64,000 nt of DNA from Alligator mississippiensis (lineage: Eukaryota; Chordata; Crocodylia; Alligatoridae), in contig NC_081835.1 of NCBI RefSeq assembly GCF_030867095.1, forward strand, positions 47,165,892-47,229,891. The letters are read 5' to 3'. A program made the position numbers and the translations under genes. Below are positions 1 through 12,600 of this stretch, one piece after another; position 1 is the stretch's first letter; each line of letters begins with the position of its first letter. The notes below the pieces were generated by a model, which saw nothing but the letters and a program-made list of their open reading frames with translations, had not been told where the DNA came from and did no database searches.

Positions 1-549
1 GCCAATATACTGCTGAGCAGTTGAGTCGATTGCTAATAATTCTGAGAAATCCCGCAGGACTGTCTCTTATAATGTGTTTTCACAGCACCTAAAAAATGGA
101 ACCACATTCCTGCTTGGGGTCTCAAGGTGCTGCTGTAATATAAATAATAAATACAATAAAATAATAAATAGCAGACAGCTGGTATTACTTACTACTCCTA
201 AACTAACCATCCTATTAGCCATCATATTTCTGCACTTGTTCATCCAGTTTAACTATAACTGTGCAGTTGCAGACTTCACAGATGCCTCAGAAGAACCAAG
301 AAAAAACAGATATCCACAATTTGTTAAAGAGGTCAATAATTACAAACTTGCCTCTCCCCCAGGCCAGGAGACAGCGTGACGCCACATCTCTCTTATTGAG
401 AAGCAAACCTACAGAGTTCAATGCACATCTAGCCTGACTGCCACATTAAAAGTTCTACTGCAACCCTTGATATACAAATCAACCCCCGAGGCACTGAGAA
501 TGATAATTGCTGTAAAGTGCCCTGCTTTGACAGTAGGAGTTGTGCTCAC
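1..549. other. DNAH1 intron remainder; nothing further recognised
   Basis: This AT-rich stretch should be the intron following the 550-632 exon. A 101-codon plus-strand frame at 74-379 has no recognisable domain and no conserved feature I can name. No further DNAH1 exon was found, since the expected continuation (the IASNWPSKIL-like segment) is not visible. Confidence 0.5.
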
Positions 550-632
550 TTTTCGTTGAAATCATCTTGGGTAAGATTGTAAAGGAATTCCTCCATGACC
601 TCATAATCTTCTACGACCTTACTAATCAGTTC
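550..632 (-). CDS. DNAH1: DNAH1 coding exon 15 of the window
   Basis: An 83-bp exon reading [20 protein letters not shown] then TQDDFNE, which matches the DNAH1 tail segment following the ELREWMKG exon. The acceptor on the minus strand is a gtgtag just before GAACTGATT; the donor is AA|GTGAGC. It starts in phase 0, in agreement with the previous exon, and ends with two bases of a Lys codon. It is the last DNAH1 exon before the window edge, and I found no continuation in 1-549. Confidence 0.9.
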
Positions 633-3600
633 CTACACATGGAGAGAGAGAGACAAACAGAAAAAGTAGATACCTCCAAATCACTCATATTTAAAGTGTC
701 ACTGCCAATCACTCATATTTGAAGTGTCACTGACTGGGATGGTCTGGCAGGGTACATATCTTGTTTTTATGACACACTTTATGTCAGGGTGTTAGTCACA
801 CAACCTTGCCTCCCTTACGTCAAGTCCCTCTGTACTGTTTAAACAGTGGGTCCAGTTCTCCAGCCACTTACTCTGTGAGTGGTTGTTGTACTACTTAGAC
901 AAAAGGAGCATAACTCAGTGGCCAGAGCCCTGGATTGAGATCCATGGTACCTGGGTTCTGTTCTTGATTTTGCTACTGTCTCATGATGACTGACCCTGAG
1001 CAGGTCAGCTCACTACTTGGTACCCCTGTTTCTCCATCTACAGATGAAAAACTTTATATATGGTAGTCTTGCGGCCAATTAAATAACAACAATATGAATG
1101 TGGTAGAGTTGGGGTGATGTTATAACCATCACAGTACAGGAAAAATGGGAGAGGCAATGATTTTTACGGGTGATGTATGCATTTATTGGTTGGTCCAATA
1201 AAAGATATCACTCACAAAAAAAAATTGCATCTAAAATTATTAATATAATGTACCAGTGCAATTTAGGATTAAGTGAAGTAGCTACTGAACAGCTGACCCC
1301 AGCTACAGTACAGCTATGTCAATATGAATTCAGAGGCTATATATCTTTATTGTTCAAAGAACTGTAATTAATATTTAGAAAAGAGAATAAGTTAATATCC
1401 AATATCAGGGCAACATTGCCAGCCACTTCTGTAAATTTCCCTCACACAGACATCTGCATGCACAGAAAGTGTGCTTGAACATGCAGATCTGGCAGTGAGG
1501 CAACTGACAGCAGCCGCGGAGCCCCCCGCCGACCCCCAGCACAGCCGGAGGTAAGCAGGGCCCGTGGAGAGAGGGGGCTAACCCCTTAGTGTGTGTGTGT
1601 GGGAGGAGGAGGCTGAGCGGAGCCAGGCAGGGTCAAGCCCTGCCCAGGCCCCTACTTGGCCCAGCCACCCAGGGAGCCACGTGACCGGAGCCGCGCGAAC
1701 AGGTTGCGCAAACAGACGCGCTTCTCTGCCAGCGCGTGAGTTAGCGTGGAGTTCTCATGGGAGGGCGCATGGGACGGCCCAGGACCCTGCCTGCGCACCC
1801 CCCAGGGTAGACAGTCCCAGCCGTAGCCAGCCTACCAGAGGCATGCCACGGATGGGCACGCACCGCACCCCGAGGGTCCCCTCGGGCTCCGCAGCCCCCC
1901 CCCCCCCGACACCTCAGAGACGGCCACCCAGACGGAGCCCCTGGTTCCGGGCTCCACGCAGACGGAGCCCATGGCTCTCGGCTGCGGGGGCTGCCTGTCC
2001 CTTTTTCAGGCTCTGGGGCCTGGGAGCATGGTCACCTCCCCTTGTGGGGTCTGCTCCCTTTTGGGGTCTCTGGCGTGCCAGCTGGAGGAGCTCCAGGCCA
2101 CAGTCCAGAGACTGCATGCCATCAGGGACTACGAGCAGGAGATAGACTCCTACTACCAGGCCCTTCTCCCCTGGGAGGCGGAGGGTAGACCACAGTCTCC
2201 CTCCAGGCCAAAGGAGGACTCCGGGACCTCCCGCTCTGTCCAGCCAGGGGCATGGACCAAGGTGGTCAAGGGCCCTAAGGCCCACCGCACCAAGGCCCCT
2301 GCCCCGCCAGAGTTGAGCAACAGGTATGCACCTCTTGCCACTCCAGCAGAGCCTGCTGAGTTGCCGGCCCCCACAGGCAACATGGGCCTAACTGCAGCTA
2401 CCGCCCCTGCTCTCCCCAAGACAAAACGTAAGGTGTTTGTTGTGGGAGACTCTCTCCTGAGGAGGACTGAGGGGGCAATCTGCTGCCCCGACCCCTTAGC
2501 CCGGGAAGTCTGCTGCTTCCCGGGGGCCTGCATCCGGGACATTGCGGAGAGGATCCCAGAGCTCCTCAAACCCACAGACCGCTATCCCATGCTCCTAATT
2601 CATGTGGGCACCAATGACACGGCTCAGAGCGCTCCCAGCTGGGTCATGAGGTGCTACAGGGATTTGGGAGCGGGGATAAAGGGTCTGGGGGTACAGGTGG
2701 TGTTCTCGTCGATCCTCCCAGTCTCAGGCTATGGGCTGAGAAGGGACAGGAGGAGCCACGTGGTCAACCAAAGACTGCGGCGCTGTTGTTGTCGGGAAGG
2801 CTTTGGCTTTCATGACCACAGCCCGCTCTTTGGCGAGAGAGGCAGCGAGCTGCTGGGAAGAGATGGCCTCTACCTCTCTCCCCTAGGGAGGAGGCTCTTC
2901 TCAGCCAGGCTGGCTGACCTGCTCCACCGGGCTTTAAACTAAGCCCGCTGGGGGACGGGTGGACTACCGCCACTGCTGGCCCACTGAGCAATCCTTGCAA
3001 AGCCAGCAGGTCAAGGCACTTAAGGGAGCCCACCCCTGCCCCAGCCCTAGTAAAATCTGTGGGCAAGGAAGGAGCCCCCCAGGGGACACTTGCCTGTCTG
3101 TACACAAATGCCAGGAGCTTGGGGAATAAGCAGGAGGAACTCATCCTCCTGCTCAATGCAAATAATTATGATGTCAGAGGGATAACGGAGACCTGGTGGG
3201 ACTCCACCCATGACTGGACCACGGGGATAGATGGCTATACCCTGTACAGGAGGGATCGTGTAGAGAAAAGGGGCGGGGGTGTAGTTCTCTATGTTAAGGA
3301 AAGCTACACGTCCCTGCAAGCCGATATTAGCGACCAGGGTGGACAACTGATGACCCTCTGGGTTAAAATCCATGGGGAACACAGCATAGGGGACACAATG
3401 GTGGGAGTCTACTACAGACCTCCCACCCAAAGTCCTGAGCTTGACCAGGAGTTTGCCCGGGAACTGGCTGAGGCCACATGCTCCAGGACCATGGTTGTCA
3501 TGGGTGACTTCAATTACCCGGACATCTCGTGGGAGGATCGCTCAGCAAAATCTGAGCGGTCGCAAAGCTTCCTCTCGTGCGTGGATGACCTCTACCTGAC

Positions 3601-6600
3601 TCAAGAAGTCTATGGGCCAATGAGAGGCAAAGTGCTGCTTGACCTGGTACTGGCTACTGGGGATGACCTAGTCGGTGACCTAGTGATCGATGGGAAGCTG
3701 GGCGACAGCGACCACGAGCTGATCACCTTCACCATCCACCAAAAAGCTGGCAAGTCGGTCAGCAACACGGAAGTCCTTGACTTCAGGAAAGCCAACTTTA
3801 ACAAGCTCAGGAGGCTTGTCAGTGAGGCCCTAAGGGACCATGACCACGGGGAGAGGGGAGTTCAAGAAGAGTGATTGCTCCTCAAGGGAGCGATCCTCAA
3901 GGCACAAACTAAGTCTATTCCATCTCGGAGGAAAGGCAGCAAGAGGGCACAGCAGCCCCCCTGGCTCTCCAGGGACCTAGCAGACCTCCTGAGGCTAAAA
4001 AGAAAGGCCTACAAAGGATGGAGGATGGGAGTCACCTCCAAGGAGGATTGTTCTGTACTGGTCCGGTCCTGTAGGGAGCATACCAGGAAAGCCAAGGCTG
4101 CAACTGAACTCCAACTAGCTTTGAGCATCAAGGACAATAGAAGTCCTTTTTCAGATATGTGGGGAGCCGGAGGAAAAGCAGGGGCAACATTGGGCCCCTG
4201 CTGAACCAGATGGGGCAACTGACAACTGACACCCAGGAAAAAGCCAACCTATTAAATAGGTACTTTGCGTCGGTCTTTCATCAGTCCCATGGGACGCCCA
4301 TGCCCGCTACGGGACAGGGAAGTCCGGGTGAGGGTGATCCCCTGCCCTCCATTGATGCTGACTTCGTGAAGGAACATCTTGAGAAGCTGGATACCTTCAA
4401 GTCAGCCGGCCCTGACAATCTTCACCCCAGGGTACTCAAGGAGCTGGCGAGCATCATAGCCCAGCCTCTAGCACGGATCTTTGAAAACTCTTGGCGCTCT
4501 GGTGTAGTGCCCGAAGACTGGAAGAAGGCCAATGTGGTTCCTATCTTCAAGAAAGGGAGGAAAGTGGATCCGGCTAACTATAGGCCCATTAGCCTGACTT
4601 CTATCCCGGGGAAGATCTTAGAAAAGTTTATTAAAGAGGCCATCCTTAATGGACTGGCCGACGCCAACATCTTAAGGGATAGCCAGCACGGGTTTGTTGC
4701 GGGTAGGTCTTGCTTGACCAATCTCATTTCCTTCTACGACCAGGTGACCTATCACCTGGACAAGGGAGAAGAGATTGATGTCATATATCTTGACTTCAAA
4801 AAAGCCTTCGATCTGGTTTCCCATGATCACCTCTTGGAGAAACTGGCCAATTGTTGCCTTGGGTCCTCCATGATCCACTGGCTGGAAAATTGGCTCCAGG
4901 GTCGGACCCAGAGGGTAGTAATTGATGGAAGTCACTCATCGTGGTGTCCTGTGACCAGTGGTGTCCCCCAAGGCTCTGTCCTTGGACCCATACTGTTCAA
5001 CATCTTCATTAATGATGTGGACACTGGAGTCAGAAGCGGACTGGCCAAGTTCGCAGATGACACCAAACTCTGGGGCAAAGCATCCACACCAGAAGACAGG
5101 CGGGTGATCCAGGCTGACCTGGACAGGCTCAGCAAGTGGGCGGACGAGAATCTGATGGTGTTCAACGCCGATAAATGCAAGGTTCTCCACCTTGGGAAAA
5201 AAAACCTGCAGCATCCTTATAGGCTTGGCAGTGCTATGTTGGCTAGCACTATGGAAGAAAGAGACTTGGGGGTCATCATTGACCACAAGATGAACATGAG
5301 CCTGCAGTGCAATGCTGCAGCTAGTAAAGCGACCAAAACGCTGGCTTGCATCCATAGATGCTTCTCAAGCAAATCCCGGGACGTCATTCTCCCCTTGTAC
5401 TCGGCCTTAGTGAGGCCGCAGCTGGAGTACTGCGTCCAGTTTTGGGCTCCACAATTCAAAAAGGATGTGGAGAAGCTTGAGAGAGTCCAGAGAAGAGTCA
5501 CGCGCATGATCAGAGATCAGGGAAGCAGACCCTACGATGACAGGCTGAGAGCCCTGGGGCTCTTTAGCCTGGAAAAGCGCAGGCTCAGTGGTGATCTGAT
5601 GGCCACCTAACAAGTTTATCGGGGTGCCCACCAGTATCTGGGGGAACGTTTGTTCACCAGAGAGCCCCAAGGGATGACAACTAGGTCGAATGGTCATAAA
5701 CTACTACAAGACCGTTTCAGGCTGGACATAAGGAAGAATTTCTTTACTGTCCGAGCCCCCAAGGTCTGGAACAGCCTGCCACCGGAGGTGGTTCAAGCGC
5801 CTACATTGAACACCTTCAAGAGCAAACTGGATGCTTATCTTGCTGGGATCCTATGACCCCAGCTGACTTCCTGCCCTTTGGGCAGGGGGCTGGACTCGAT
5901 GATCTTCTGAGGTCCCTTCTAGCCCTAATATCTATGAAATCTATGACTGCCCAATTTACATAGATATCCTGATTTCAAACACAAATTCCCAGTTCCATAC
6001 ATGACATTGGGAGTGAAATTTCAGATGTCAACTAAAAATATAAGCCTCATAGACATCAACAAATTTTCAAAGTTTATATCAGCCTAGAGCAGTGGTTTTT
6101 AATCTGTGGTCCGTGGACCCCAGGTGGTTCACAGACTATGTGTTAGGGGTCCACAAAAGATGACTGTGATCAATCAAAAGTATATGAATATCCACGCTTA
6201 CAATTCAAAGGGGTCCGCACCTCCATTCAAAATGTTTTAGGGGTCCACAAATGAAAAAAGGTTGAAACCCACTGGCCTAGATCATAGGCAAAATCTTCAG
6301 AGCAACAAACCAGGAAATCAGATAGTCTGATCAGGTCTCAGTTCTACCCATCAGAACAGGAAGCTTAAGAAGCTGAACCTGCTTCCGGAGTAAGCTATTG
6401 TCCAAGGAGGGATTCTGAGCTGGGTAAAAAACAACCCAAGAGGAACAATTCCCTTTTTCAGACTCTACCCCCTGTACTCCCAAGTTTCAAACACATCATT
6501 CCATTGAGCAGCCCCTTTTGATCAGAAAAGTATGCCTTACCTCCTGAACATGTAGCTGCCCAGGGACTCCTTTCATCCACTCCCGCAGCTCAGCCAGCTC

Positions 6601-9600
6601 CTCAATGCTGTTGGGTTTCTCATACATTTTCCGGCTGATAACTTTGTATGCTTCACAGATCTGTAGGAGAATGCAAAAAATGTCTAAGTGCAGAAAGTGA
6701 GAAGATCAATTGAAGTCTGCAACCTTGTCTAATGGGCTAATATTCCTACAGGACCCACTATATTTCATCCAGGAGCTAAAAGAGTGGCATAAGACTGGGA
6801 TTCAAAAAGTGCCAGCTCACGCAGCTTTCATTAGAATCAGTGGAAACAAAGAGTATATGGTAGGTCTCAAAATCAGGATGCTAAAATGAGGTCCGGCCTA
6901 TTAGAAATTGACTTAAAAAGTCACCTATGACCCAACATTGCTCCATCCCTAGAGACTGCTCTAATGCTATTATAGTTTCCAGTACTGTTCTATTTTTTGT
7001 TAGGACTCTTCATTACATGCCTTACCTCAGGTCAGATGGAAAAAGAATGCAAAATGAGGAGAAGCAGCTTTCTTAACATTTGATTAGAAGGATGATAACA
7101 GAACTCAGTAACTAGATCACAGATTTAATTGTCTGTATCTTGTAGTCTATCTTCCTCATATTCAACCAGAAGAAATTCACAGTTAACAAGTAAACAGAGA
7201 GTTTTTAAACCACAGCTAGGAGATGGTACAGAGCCATTGAGATTTCCATTCCAAAAGGCATAGTTTTCAGGCATAACGTTTGATACATACACACTCTGAT
7301 TTGACTAACTCCACACACACTTTTTTACATAATCATGCCAGTGAGAGTTGAAAAATGTCCTTCCTTGGGTGGTCGCTAGGGTGAAATCTCAAATTCTCTT
7401 CAGTGGCTGCAAATGTCTCTCTTTTTCTAGGGTGCTACATGCATGATTTACTAGGGCACTTACACTGTCCACTTGCAGGCGTAGGTTCTTAGCCAGTATG
7501 TCCAGCATGGAGGTGGCTAAGGCTTTGCGTTTTTTGGACAGATTTTGCTTTACACCTTCAATGCTGACATGGAAAGGACCAATGACAATACAGCTTGGCA
7601 GAGCGTTGTCCAGCTTCTCCTTTTCAGACAAGTGCATGTTTACTATTTGTCTCACTTCCTGGGCAGAGGGACACTGGACTTGATACTCTCTACATATAGA
7701 AATACAAAGATAAATCAACCCATACGTAGACACTGTGAGAATGTACACCTTTCTGAACCATACATAGATGCTTGTGGAGATGTCAACACACAGCAATCTA
7801 AAAGGTCAGGAGATAAATTAATGATAGATTAAATTATTATTATTGGAAAACATAGGGCTGTCCCCTAAAATTGTGTCGCATTTTATGGTTTTGAAATGTT
7901 ATGCATTTCCTGCCATCAAAAGCTTACAATCTATGCAGCAGATGAAAGTGTAGTTTTATGGTGGCAACATAGTTCTGAGTTTGCTCTAATCTAACTAGGA
8001 TAGCCAACAATAGTAAAGTAAAATAGGACGACATGGGACTTCAGTGCAGTGCTGCTAGCAACCTGTGTATGCACTTGGTTCACTAACCCATAGTAAAGTC
8101 GGTGATGCCACATCCTTACTATGCTTACCCAGTTTAGCAAGTATATGCCTACTTGCACCTTCTTTATTGGCTGAACATAAGGTCAAGACCTGAAATAACA
8201 GCATGACAAAGGAGGAATGAGGAGAGATTTCTGGGGAAGAAGATGGATTCCTGATAGTAGTGGGCTTTGAAGCTCCGTTTAACATATGGCAAGTTTGGTG
8301 GAAGAAGAAGTGAGAGAACTCCAGGAGAGGTAGCAACATGACATTTAAACCAGAAGTGTAGAAAAGTGACAAGGGAGACAGTAAGACAGGAGATTTGGGG
8401 GGACAAGGGAATGCAGAGATGTAATTGAAGTTATGCAGTGCCTGGAGGGGCAGGACAAAGAACATGAATTTGTTCTGAAGGAGCTACTAGAGGTATACAT
8501 TAAGTGATTTGGTTGGAGTCCGACATGAAAAAGACAGCAACAGTGTTTTGGATTGATTGGAGAAGACAGGACGCCTGGAAATGAGAATGTTAAAGTAATC
8601 AAGGATAAAGGGTGACACTTATGTATGAAGGGGGGATTTGACAGTAGAAACAAGGAGGCTGAGACAAAAAGAAATGCTGCTTTCATGTTAACAGCATGAA
8701 AAGGCACCACCACGGGAGGTCAAAGTCAAAGACACTAACTGGATTTTCAAAAGGCATGTTTAATTTTATGGCCAGTGATATCTCCAGTTCTGCTTACAAA
8801 CATGAATGAATCTGATTGTTGTCAAGGACAGAAAGAAATGTTCACTGCCACCATCAACATGTAGCATGGCCCTTCTGTCTTCCTCGGAAAGTACTGTCAG
8901 TGATCACTCCTGGAGACTAAATTAAATAGACCCAGTGCTCATTTGGCAAATCCTACACACCCAAAATTAAGGTGTTTCACGCTTTGGGAGAACCCCAAAA
9001 GTAAAGGCATTTACATCCCCACACATTTATGCAAAGGTGTAGGCAGAGATAACCACAGCAGGGTGTGGGGCCTGGGGCAAATCAGCCTGTGCAGGGCCTA
9101 GACATGGCAGTGGTGGCAGCAGGGGATGTGGGGGGGGGGCAGTCACACCAATTCACTCTCCCATAGGGACAGCCTTAGGTGTAGGGTTACCATATTTCCA
9201 GTTCCAAAAGAGAGGACACCTGTTGTGGGGGACACCTCACTCCTAACCTACAGCTCCCTTGCCCTTCCAATGCCCCTCACTTCTGACCCACCCTACTGGT
9301 GCCCCTCACTCCTGACCTGCAGCCCTCCACCCCCCACCCCCGGTGCCCCTCACTCCCAAGCCACAGCCCCCACAGCCCTACCTGAGCCCCTAACTCCTGA
9401 CCTGCAGCCCCCTGCTCCCCCAAGCCCTGCCTGGGGAGACCCCCAGCTGCCCCCATCCCAACCAGGCCAGAGCATGGTGACTCCAATTTGTGTGGGCAAT
9501 GGCAGAGCAAGTCCAGCACTAGTGCAGGCTGGACAGAAGAGGAGAGGATGCCCATAGCACCCCCCACCCTGGCCTGGGGCTCTAGCACCACACCAGGTAA

Positions 9601-12600
9601 CCTGGCCATAGCCCCCTTCCCCACCCAGGCAGCGTCTCCCAGCCACATCACCTCTGTGAGCATGAGCATCAGCCCCAGTGCCACCGGCCTGGCCACAGTG
9701 CTCCCTGCTGCCTTCAAAGGGTCCCCTCTGTCCTCTTCCCACTCTGGAGGGGCAGGTGGCCAGCACCTACTCTACCACAGCTCCAGCGCCCGGCCAGCTT
9801 CCCCGTGACAGCAGGCACCTGCACACCCCAGACAGCCCCCAAGCCCTGGCCTTCCAACCTTCACTTCCCACAGGCTTACCTGCTTCCCCCACCACCCTGC
9901 CTAGCTACATGCAGGCCATATGTGTGTGACATTCATGTGGAGCCGCCGCCTCCAACTGCCCTCACCCCACTCCCACCAGTAGAGCAAAGCAAAATCCTGG
10001 ATATTTGTTCAGATTTCAAAAAAACCTCTGGATGGAGACTGAAGGACCCAAAAAAGAGGACATGTCCAGGAAAACTCAGACGTATGGTAACCCTAGTATA
10101 TGTAAGGTGGACAAGTCTTATAGAATAAGTTTTTGAAAGAACACGTCATTCAAGTCTGGCCCCTTCACTCCCCTTTGATGTCACTTACTTCAGAAAGGAC
10201 TGCATGTCATTATTATTCAGCTCCAGGTGCTTCTCATACTGCCTGGCATAGGCTTGAAGGGGGATCAATGCCTTGCGAATGGCAAACTGAATAGTCTTGC
10301 GCAGTTCTTCCACAGCTGGCTCATGCAGGCCCACTGACTCCAACAGAGGCATGCCTCTGATGAACATGTTCTCTAGCACAAACTAGAAGAGCACAAAGGG
10401 AGAAGTCGTTCAGATCTAGTAGGACTAACCATGCTGCTTCTGGTTCTCCTGTATGGGAGGAGGTTTTAAAAGGTGAGGAACTCATTCCTCACTGTGTAGT
10501 ACCTAGGGTGATGGAAGGCACCTCTAAAGTCTCATAGTCCATACTCTTGCATTGTACAAAGAATTAATTTGCTCAAAACCATTCCCAACAGAAAGATGGG
10601 AGGATCTTGGAAGACAGATTTACTCCACAAAAGAGGAGAAATGTGTGAACTTCAAATGGCCCATCCACAATGGGTGCTGAGAACATTAGTTGATGTGCTG
10701 TTTCCCTTTGTTATTCTACTCATAACAGCTGCAATTCTGGGGCTCTACATCACTTAGTCTCAGACAAACTGCCATCTTCCTTAATAACGTACCTTCTCCA
10801 GCTGTGGTATGGTGTGGGTTGCCAAGATTCCCTTGTCAAACAGAGAAACAATAGATGTCTCAAAGACCTCCAGCGGTGTGCTAAAGTGAACCCCGCTACT
10901 GTCCAGAATCAGATCCACTACAAAAAGAGGATTCTTTCGTGGCCTGCAAAGGGAAAAGAGGGAGAACAAAGTATCTGTTTTTAAAAAGAATGAGACAGCT
11001 ATCAGGCTATTTATTGAAGACCCACTGCACAGACACAGAGGCCAGAGTGGAGGCATGTCTTGGAACAACACTCTTTTGGTTGCAGATCAGCAGTATGGCA
11101 TGTTGTCACTTAAAGAACCTTCTTCTCATCTGACCAGAAGGAAAAGAAGGGTGGCCACAACATACTTGAACTTTTCACTACCCCCTTTAGAAACCTAAAC
11201 TCCAGATTGAGAGTCAACGCTATGCTATTAACAAAATGCTCAGGAACTCATGGAAATGACACACACCTGTTAGAATACACCACTTTCCATTTGGATACTG
11301 ATCCACTGATCTTGTTTACTATGGGCCTCATCCAAAATTCACCAAAATCAACAGCCTAGCTTCCAATGATTTTGGATAGGCCTCATTTGAATAGCATCTT
11401 TTTTTCCTGCTTTCATTATATTCTTTTTTTAAAAATTCTTAATACTGTCCAAAACAAAAATCTCCACATTCATTGGAAAAAATAATACACGACATCTCAG
11501 CAACCTAAATTCAGGATCTTTTAGAGAAGCAATAAAACTAGCATCCCACTCCTAACCCTTCAGTTCTAATTCCAACAGTGAAAATGTCCAGCTGTGTGGC
11601 CTTATGCTTCTCCCTTTCTCAGGCTCTAAATTGAGTTTGCTGGTAATTTCCTCTCTTGGCAGTGTTGGGAGAATTCCCCTGGTGGTGCTTTTAAAGTGCA
11701 CTGAACATAAGAAGCCAACTCTTCGTTTCAATAGAGTTGCTTTATGCCACTTAGTACAGGTTTAAAGCTGCTGCCTTGACAGGGCAGCTTGAGATTTTCC
11801 CAGCTCTCTGCTACTTGATCCTAGCAAAAGGGAAGTACCAGGGGCATGTCAAAGGGTGGACAAGCATAGTTCTTCCTTGCAAGAGATGTACTTAATTCCT
11901 ACTGAATGCAAAGTTTCAATTCAGAAGTCTATGATAATGAGAAAAACAATGATAAATCTGTTCTTCTTACTCCACTATTCTCCTCCGAGTCTGCCCTTCC
12001 CTCCCTCCTGCTGCTTACTTGTATGGGCTATTGATGAGGTCATCTCCCCATTCCATATCCTCCAAGCAGTTCAGAACACTGCAGCTAGCATCCAGCAAAA
12101 GCTGGGTGAAGCTGACCAGTGACTTTTGAACTAGGTAGCGTACAGAGTCTTGCAAGTTGAACTTGATGAGCTCCATCAATTTATGTAGCTTGGACATTTG
12201 GTACACGCCCCAATTGCTCTGAGCCAAGTTGTACCAGCCTTTACCAATCTCTCTCAGGCAGCTCTTTACTGCTATCTTTAGAGTATTGATCCAAGTGTCC
12301 TTGAGAAACATTTGAACCTAGAGCAAAAAAAGAGAAGTGCCATCCTCAGAGGACTGATGGGAAAGCAGCAGTCACAGTTAACCACTAGAACCTACTCTTT
12401 ATACCCTACTGGTATTGATCTTGTGTGACTCAAATCCTATTTCTATTGTCCAATAACCTCATATTTATGTATACATATCATATATGTGGCAACAGGATGT
12501 GGGCAGCATGTCTAGTTTAACAGCAGAAAGGCCATGAAAAAAGTCTGTTAAGAAAAATAAAGCTGTTCTTTCTCGTTCATCTAAGCCTCTCCTTTCTATC

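Larger units (their letters stand above)
1511..5945 (+). mobile_element. Nearly full-length CR1 LINE
   Basis: A non-LTR retrotransposon with a GC-rich 5' region, ORF1 (about 1971-2942), ORF2 (about 3059-5856) and the CR1-type 3' end, including GATGATCTTCTGAGGTCCCT and a short repeated ATCTATGAA tail. It lies in a DNAH1 intron, antisense to the gene. ORF2 has an in-frame TGA at 3872-3874 where a TGG is expected, a 1-base loss near 4135-4150 that shifts the frame, and a small insertion/deletion near 5608 that makes a TAA. All domains are otherwise easy to read, so the copy is defective but not ancient. The 5' boundary is set by the change in base composition and is uncertain by tens of bases. 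Confidence 0.93.

Noticed and set aside
74-379. 101-codon plus-strand frame with a hydrophobic stretch
   Set aside because: No family recognised; it lies in an AT-rich DNAH1 intron, with no supporting context.
4672-5697. Minus-strand frames overlapping CR1 ORF2
   Set aside because: Shadows of the reverse transcriptase frame on the plus strand.
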